Shown piece after piece: positions 5,888 to 8,173 of a DNA stretch of 8,173 nt; the stretch's first letter is position 1; every line of letters starts with the position of its first letter. Both the position numbers and the translations under genes were made by a program. This DNA comes from JBBQVO01 sp038211505 (GTDB lineage: Bacteria > Chloroflexota > Dehalococcoidia > DSTF01 > JACRBR01), in assembly GCA_038211505.1 (NCBI GenBank), contig JBBQVO010000159.1, positions 1 through 8,173 of the forward strand, written 5' to 3'. The notes under the pieces were generated by a model. That model ran no database searches. It was not told the DNA's origin and saw only the letters and a list, made by a program, of their open reading frames with translations.

Positions 5888-5916
5888 TCGTAGGGGCGCA
5901 GCTTTAGCTCCTCCCT
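5888..5916 (+). repeat. Degraded copy of the CTACGA-edged stem-loop repeat
   Basis: TCGTAGGGGCG opens this element in the plus direction and is the reverse complement of the end of the repeat at 3556-3566. The imperfect stem pairs AGGGG (5892-5896) with TCCCT (5912-5916, one wobble) and holds an inner AGC/GCT stem. The right arm has lost most of its complementarity, so it looks like an eroded copy. It fills much of the 123-bp gap between the convergent small-gene operon and the VOC gene; the rest of that gap shows nothing I can name. Confidence 0.5.
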
Positions 5917-5978
5917 CGTCGAACGGCCACCTGTTGCGCGATGCATGGCGATGGTTGCCCGAGCATAGACTTACGGCA

Positions 5979-6398
5979 TCACGCCGGCTGCGGCGAACGT
6001 CGCGCATCGTCCGGTGGGCTGTGGAAGCCGAGCACATTGCCGTCGGGATCGCAGACCTCCGCGTATCGCGACCCCCAGAACGCGTCGAACGGCGGGAGCC
6101 GCCCGAGGTATCCCGCGTCGGTGATGCGCGCGTACATTTGATCGACGGCGTCGCGTGAAGCGAGCGAGAGTTGCATCGCGTTCGTCCCAGCGCCCGTGGG
6201 CTCCTTCCAGTTGCGGTCGTAGCCCTGGGTCAATGCGTAGGTGCCGAGCGCGAAGCTAATGCCGCCGGGTACGTCGATGTTCGCGAAATCATCAGCGGCG
6301 CGACTGGGCTCATAGCCGAGCAGCGCGTAGAACTTGAGCGACGCCGCCATGTCGCGCACGAAGAGATGCATTCCAGTGAACGTTGGGATGTCTGCCAT
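5979..6398 (-). CDS. VOC-fold protein (glyoxalase/bleomycin-resistance/dioxygenase superfamily)
   Basis: This 139-residue protein carries the two beta-alpha-beta-beta-beta modules of the vicinal-oxygen-chelate fold. Module one starts TGMHLFVRDMAASLKFYALLG (HLFV at residues 11-14, FYALLGYE at 23-30). Module two starts NAMQLSLASRDAVDQMYARI (from residue 73) and ends in YAEVCDPDGNVLGFHSP (112-128). Usual metal-ligand positions hold His11, Gln76 and Glu114, so a metal centre is plausible. Known members include glyoxalase I, ring-cleaving dioxygenases and antibiotic-binding proteins; the sequence does not choose among them. The ATG at 6398 has GGAGG (complement of 6404-6408) 5 nt upstream. It follows the EF-G gene by 38 nt on the same strand and is probably co-transcribed with it, although no functional link is known. 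Confidence 0.85.
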   Translation of the reverse strand: MADIPTFTGMHLFVRDMAASLKFYALLGYEPSRAADDFANIDVPGGISFALGTYALTQGYDRNWKEPTGAGTNAMQLSLASRDAVDQMYARITDAGYLGRLPPFDAFWGSRYAEVCDPDGNVLGFHSPPDDARRSPQPA

Positions 6399-6436
6399 TC
6401 AAGCCTCCACCTCGTCGGGCTACGCGCCGCCGGCCG

Positions 6437-8173
6437 TCACGCGTGGGCGGCGGCCGCTTTCGCCTGCGCATCCGCGATCACTTTCTGCGCGATGTGCTGC
6501 GGCACTTCTTCGTAGTGGTTGAACTCCATCTCGAACGTGCCGCGGCCCTGCGTGATCGATCGCAGGTCCGTCGCGTAGCGCAGCACCTCCGAGAGCGGCG
6601 CGTCGGCGTCGATGACCGTCGTGCCGCCGTCTTCTGGGTTCATACCGTGGACCTTCGCGCGCTTGCCGTTGAGGTCGCTCATGATGTCGCCCGTGTTGCC
6701 GTCAGGCACACGGATCTTCATCGCGAAGATCGGCTCGAGCAGGACGGGGTTCGCCTTCAGCGCGCCCTGCTTCAGCGCCTGCGAGCCCGCGATCTTGAAT
6801 GCCATCTCCGATGAGTCGACCGGGTGCTCCTTGCCGTCGTAGAGCGTCACTTTGAGATCGACCATCGGGAAGTGCGCGAGCGCCCCCTCCGTCAGCGCCT
6901 CGTGCACGCCTTTCTCGACGGCCGGGATGAAGTTTCGCGGCACGGACCCGCCGACGACCGCATCGACGAACTCGTAGCCCTTGCCTTTGTTGGGCTCGAC
7001 TTTGATCGAGACGCGGGCGTACTGGCCGTGGCCGCCGCTCTGCTTCTTGTGGATGTACTCCGAATCGACCTTGCCGGTGACGGTCTCGCGATACGGCACG
7101 CTCGGCGCGTGGAGGTCGACCTCGACGCTGAACTTGCGCCGCATCTTCTCCGCCGCCACGTCGACGTGCGTCTCGCCCATGCCAGAGAGGATCGTCTCGC
7201 CCGTCGTCTCGTCGCGGTGCACAACAAGCGTCGGATCTTCCTCGGCGATGCGGTGCAGCGACGGCCCGAGCTTCTCCACGTCGCCCTTGCCCTTCGGCGA
7301 AACCGCCACGTTGTACGGCGGCTTCGGGAAGACGATCGGCGGCAAAGTCAGCGCATGCTCCTTGATGCACAGCGTGTCGCCCGTCACCGTATGCGCGAGC
7401 TTCGCGACGGCGCCGATATCGCCGGCCGCCAGCGAAGGTACGTGCTCCTGCGTCTTTCCCTTGAGGACGCTGATCTGGCCGATGCGCTCATCGGCCTTCT
7501 GGTTGGCGTTCCAGACGTGCGAGTCGCCCTTCAACGTGCCGGAGATTACGCGCAGGTAGGTCAAGCGCCCGACGAACGGATCGGCCGACGTCTTGAAGAC
7601 GAGCGCCGCCAGCGACGCCGCCGGATCGGACTTCAACTCGGCGGCGTCATCGCCCGTTGGCTTTCGGCAGGCGACATCGACCGGCGACGGGCAGTCGGTG
7701 ATCAGCGCATCGAGAAAGTTCGCGACGCCGATGTTCTTTCCGGCCGATCCGGCGAACACCGGACAGACGATGCCGCTGGCGATGCCCTTCTTGAGCGCGC
7801 CCGTCAGCTCTTCGATCGTTAGCTCTTCGCCGTCGAGATACTTCGCCAGCAGATCGTCATCGGCCTCGGCGACCGCCTCGACCAACTGCTCGCGCGCCGC
7901 GGCCGCGGCGTCGGCCATGTCGGCGGGCACTTCGATTTCCGCCCCCTTCTCGCCGCTGTAGGCCTTGTTCTCGATCAGGTTGATAACGCCCGAAAAACTA
8001 TCCTGCGAACCGATCGGCAGGAACAGCGGCGCGATCTTCTTTCCCCAGCGCGTCTGCAATTGCAGGACGGCCTGCTCGTAGTTCGCGTTCTCGCGATCCA
8101 TCCGATTGATGAAGATCATCCGCGGCAACGTGACCTGGTCGGCGTTGCTCCACGCCATCTCCGTCCCGACTTG
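6437..8173 (-). CDS. fusA: Translation elongation factor G, divergent form; 5' end outside the window
   Basis: EF-G is the GTPase that drives tRNA-mRNA translocation on the ribosome. The frame is open to the right edge, so the ATG at 8158 is internal: residues QVGTE precede it and match the conserved EF-G segment there. About 578 residues are visible; compared with the usual 690-700, some 115-125 N-terminal residues (P-loop, switches) are missing. Counting from the edge: NRMD (23-26, the G4 motif, usually NKMD), an inserted G' subdomain (about 35-140), GSAGKN (142-147), domain II (about 185-275), domain III with SGMGETHVD (330-338, usually GMGELHLE), domain IV with KQSGGHGQYARV (377-388) and VPRNFIPAVEKGV, and domain V with YATDLRSITQGRG (533-545). 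The GETHVD variant, the PDGNTGD replacement in domain V, and a VOC gene instead of tuf downstream suggest a second-type EF-G paralogue rather than the str-operon gene. An Ala-rich tail ends the protein. Confidence 0.92.
   Translation of the reverse strand, partial: QVGTEMAWSNADQVTLPRMIFINRMDRENANYEQAVLQLQTRWGKKIAPLFLPIGSQDSFSGVINLIENKAYSGEKGAEIEVPADMADAAAAAREQLVEAVAEADDDLLAKYLDGEELTIEELTGALKKGIASGIVCPVFAGSAGKNIGVANFLDALITDCPSPVDVACRKPTGDDAAELKSDPAASLAALVFKTSADPFVGRLTYLRVISGTLKGDSHVWNANQKADERIGQISVLKGKTQEHVPSLAAGDIGAVAKLAHTVTGDTLCIKEHALTLPPIVFPKPPYNVAVSPKGKGDVEKLGPSLHRIAEEDPTLVVHRDETTGETILSGMGETHVDVAAEKMRRKFSVEVDLHAPSVPYRETVTGKVDSEYIHKKQSGGHGQYARVSIKVEPNKGKGYEFVDAVVGGSVPRNFIPAVEKGVHEALTEGALAHFPMVDLKVTLYDGKEHPVDSSEMAFKIAGSQALKQGALKANPVLLEPIFAMKIRVPDGNTGDIMSDLNGKRAKVHGMNPEDGGTTVIDADAPLSEVLRYATDLRSITQGRGTFEMEFNHYEEVPQHIAQKVIADAQAKAAAAHA

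Noticed and set aside
5910..5916. CTCCTCCCT-like tract read on the minus strand as a strong ribosome binding site
   Set aside because: No start codon follows at suitable distance on the minus strand, and the tract is part of the eroded repeat.
6425..6452. GGCGGCG/CGCCGCC inverted repeat at the end of the EF-G gene as a terminator
   Set aside because: The loop is 14 nt, no T-run follows, and the ribosome binding site of the VOC gene comes right after, so read-through is more likely than termination.
6824..7822. Long plus-strand open frame (332 codons) opposite the EF-G gene
   Set aside because: Repetitive Arg/Asp/Leu/Val composition typical of antisense shadows; the minus strand encodes unmistakable EF-G domains.
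1..8173. CRISPR array, tRNA, rRNA or insertion sequence
   Set aside because: No regularly spaced direct repeats, no cloverleaf-like sequence, no rRNA motif and no transposase were found on either strand.

Overview
This is an 8.2 kb stretch of GC-rich bacterial chromosome holding eight protein-coding genes and no RNA gene, CRISPR array or transposase that I can see. The gene mix is a bifunctional sugar-phosphate isomerase of the archaeal/bacterial PGI/PMI type, a class III CoA-transferase, a luciferase-like flavin/F420 oxidoreductase, an LCP cell-envelope protein with a LytR_C domain, and a divergent EF-G. Together with intergenic repeats edged by CTACGA, this suggests an uncultured member of Chloroflexota (Dehalococcoidia or a relative). 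An actinobacterium-like lineage is the main alternative. The assignment is inference: no marker gene in the window settles it.

Layout. A minus-strand isomerase gene (23-1111) and a plus-strand CoA-transferase gene (1182-2408) diverge from a 70-bp gap. A gap with a perfect 9-bp hairpin follows, then the luciferase-like oxidoreductase (2527-3459), whose start is fixed by a good ribosome binding site. It converges on the LCP gene (3619-5085, minus strand) across a 159-bp gap with a triple 9-mer and a GC-rich stem-loop. Upstream of the LCP gene is a compact control region: a near-consensus sigma-70 promoter reading right (TTGACA, 18 bp, TATGAT), overlapped by nested inverted repeats. This promoter should drive a two-gene operon of small related proteins (5254-5541 and 5562-5855), probably NTF2/SnoaL-like folds. 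After a short convergent gap with a third, degraded repeat copy come a VOC-fold protein (5979-6398) and an EF-G gene (6437 to beyond the right edge), both on the minus strand and probably co-transcribed, EF-G first.

How the genes fit together. No single pathway joins them. The isomerase feeds fructose-6-phosphate from glucose- or mannose-6-phosphate and is housekeeping. The CoA-transferase and the oxidoreductase are accessory catabolic enzymes that may share a transcript. The LCP protein probably attaches a polymer to the cell envelope. The EF-G is translational but lacks the usual str-operon neighbours on its downstream side. The least explained parts are the small paralogue pair with its operator-like promoter, and the repeat family in three of the gaps.
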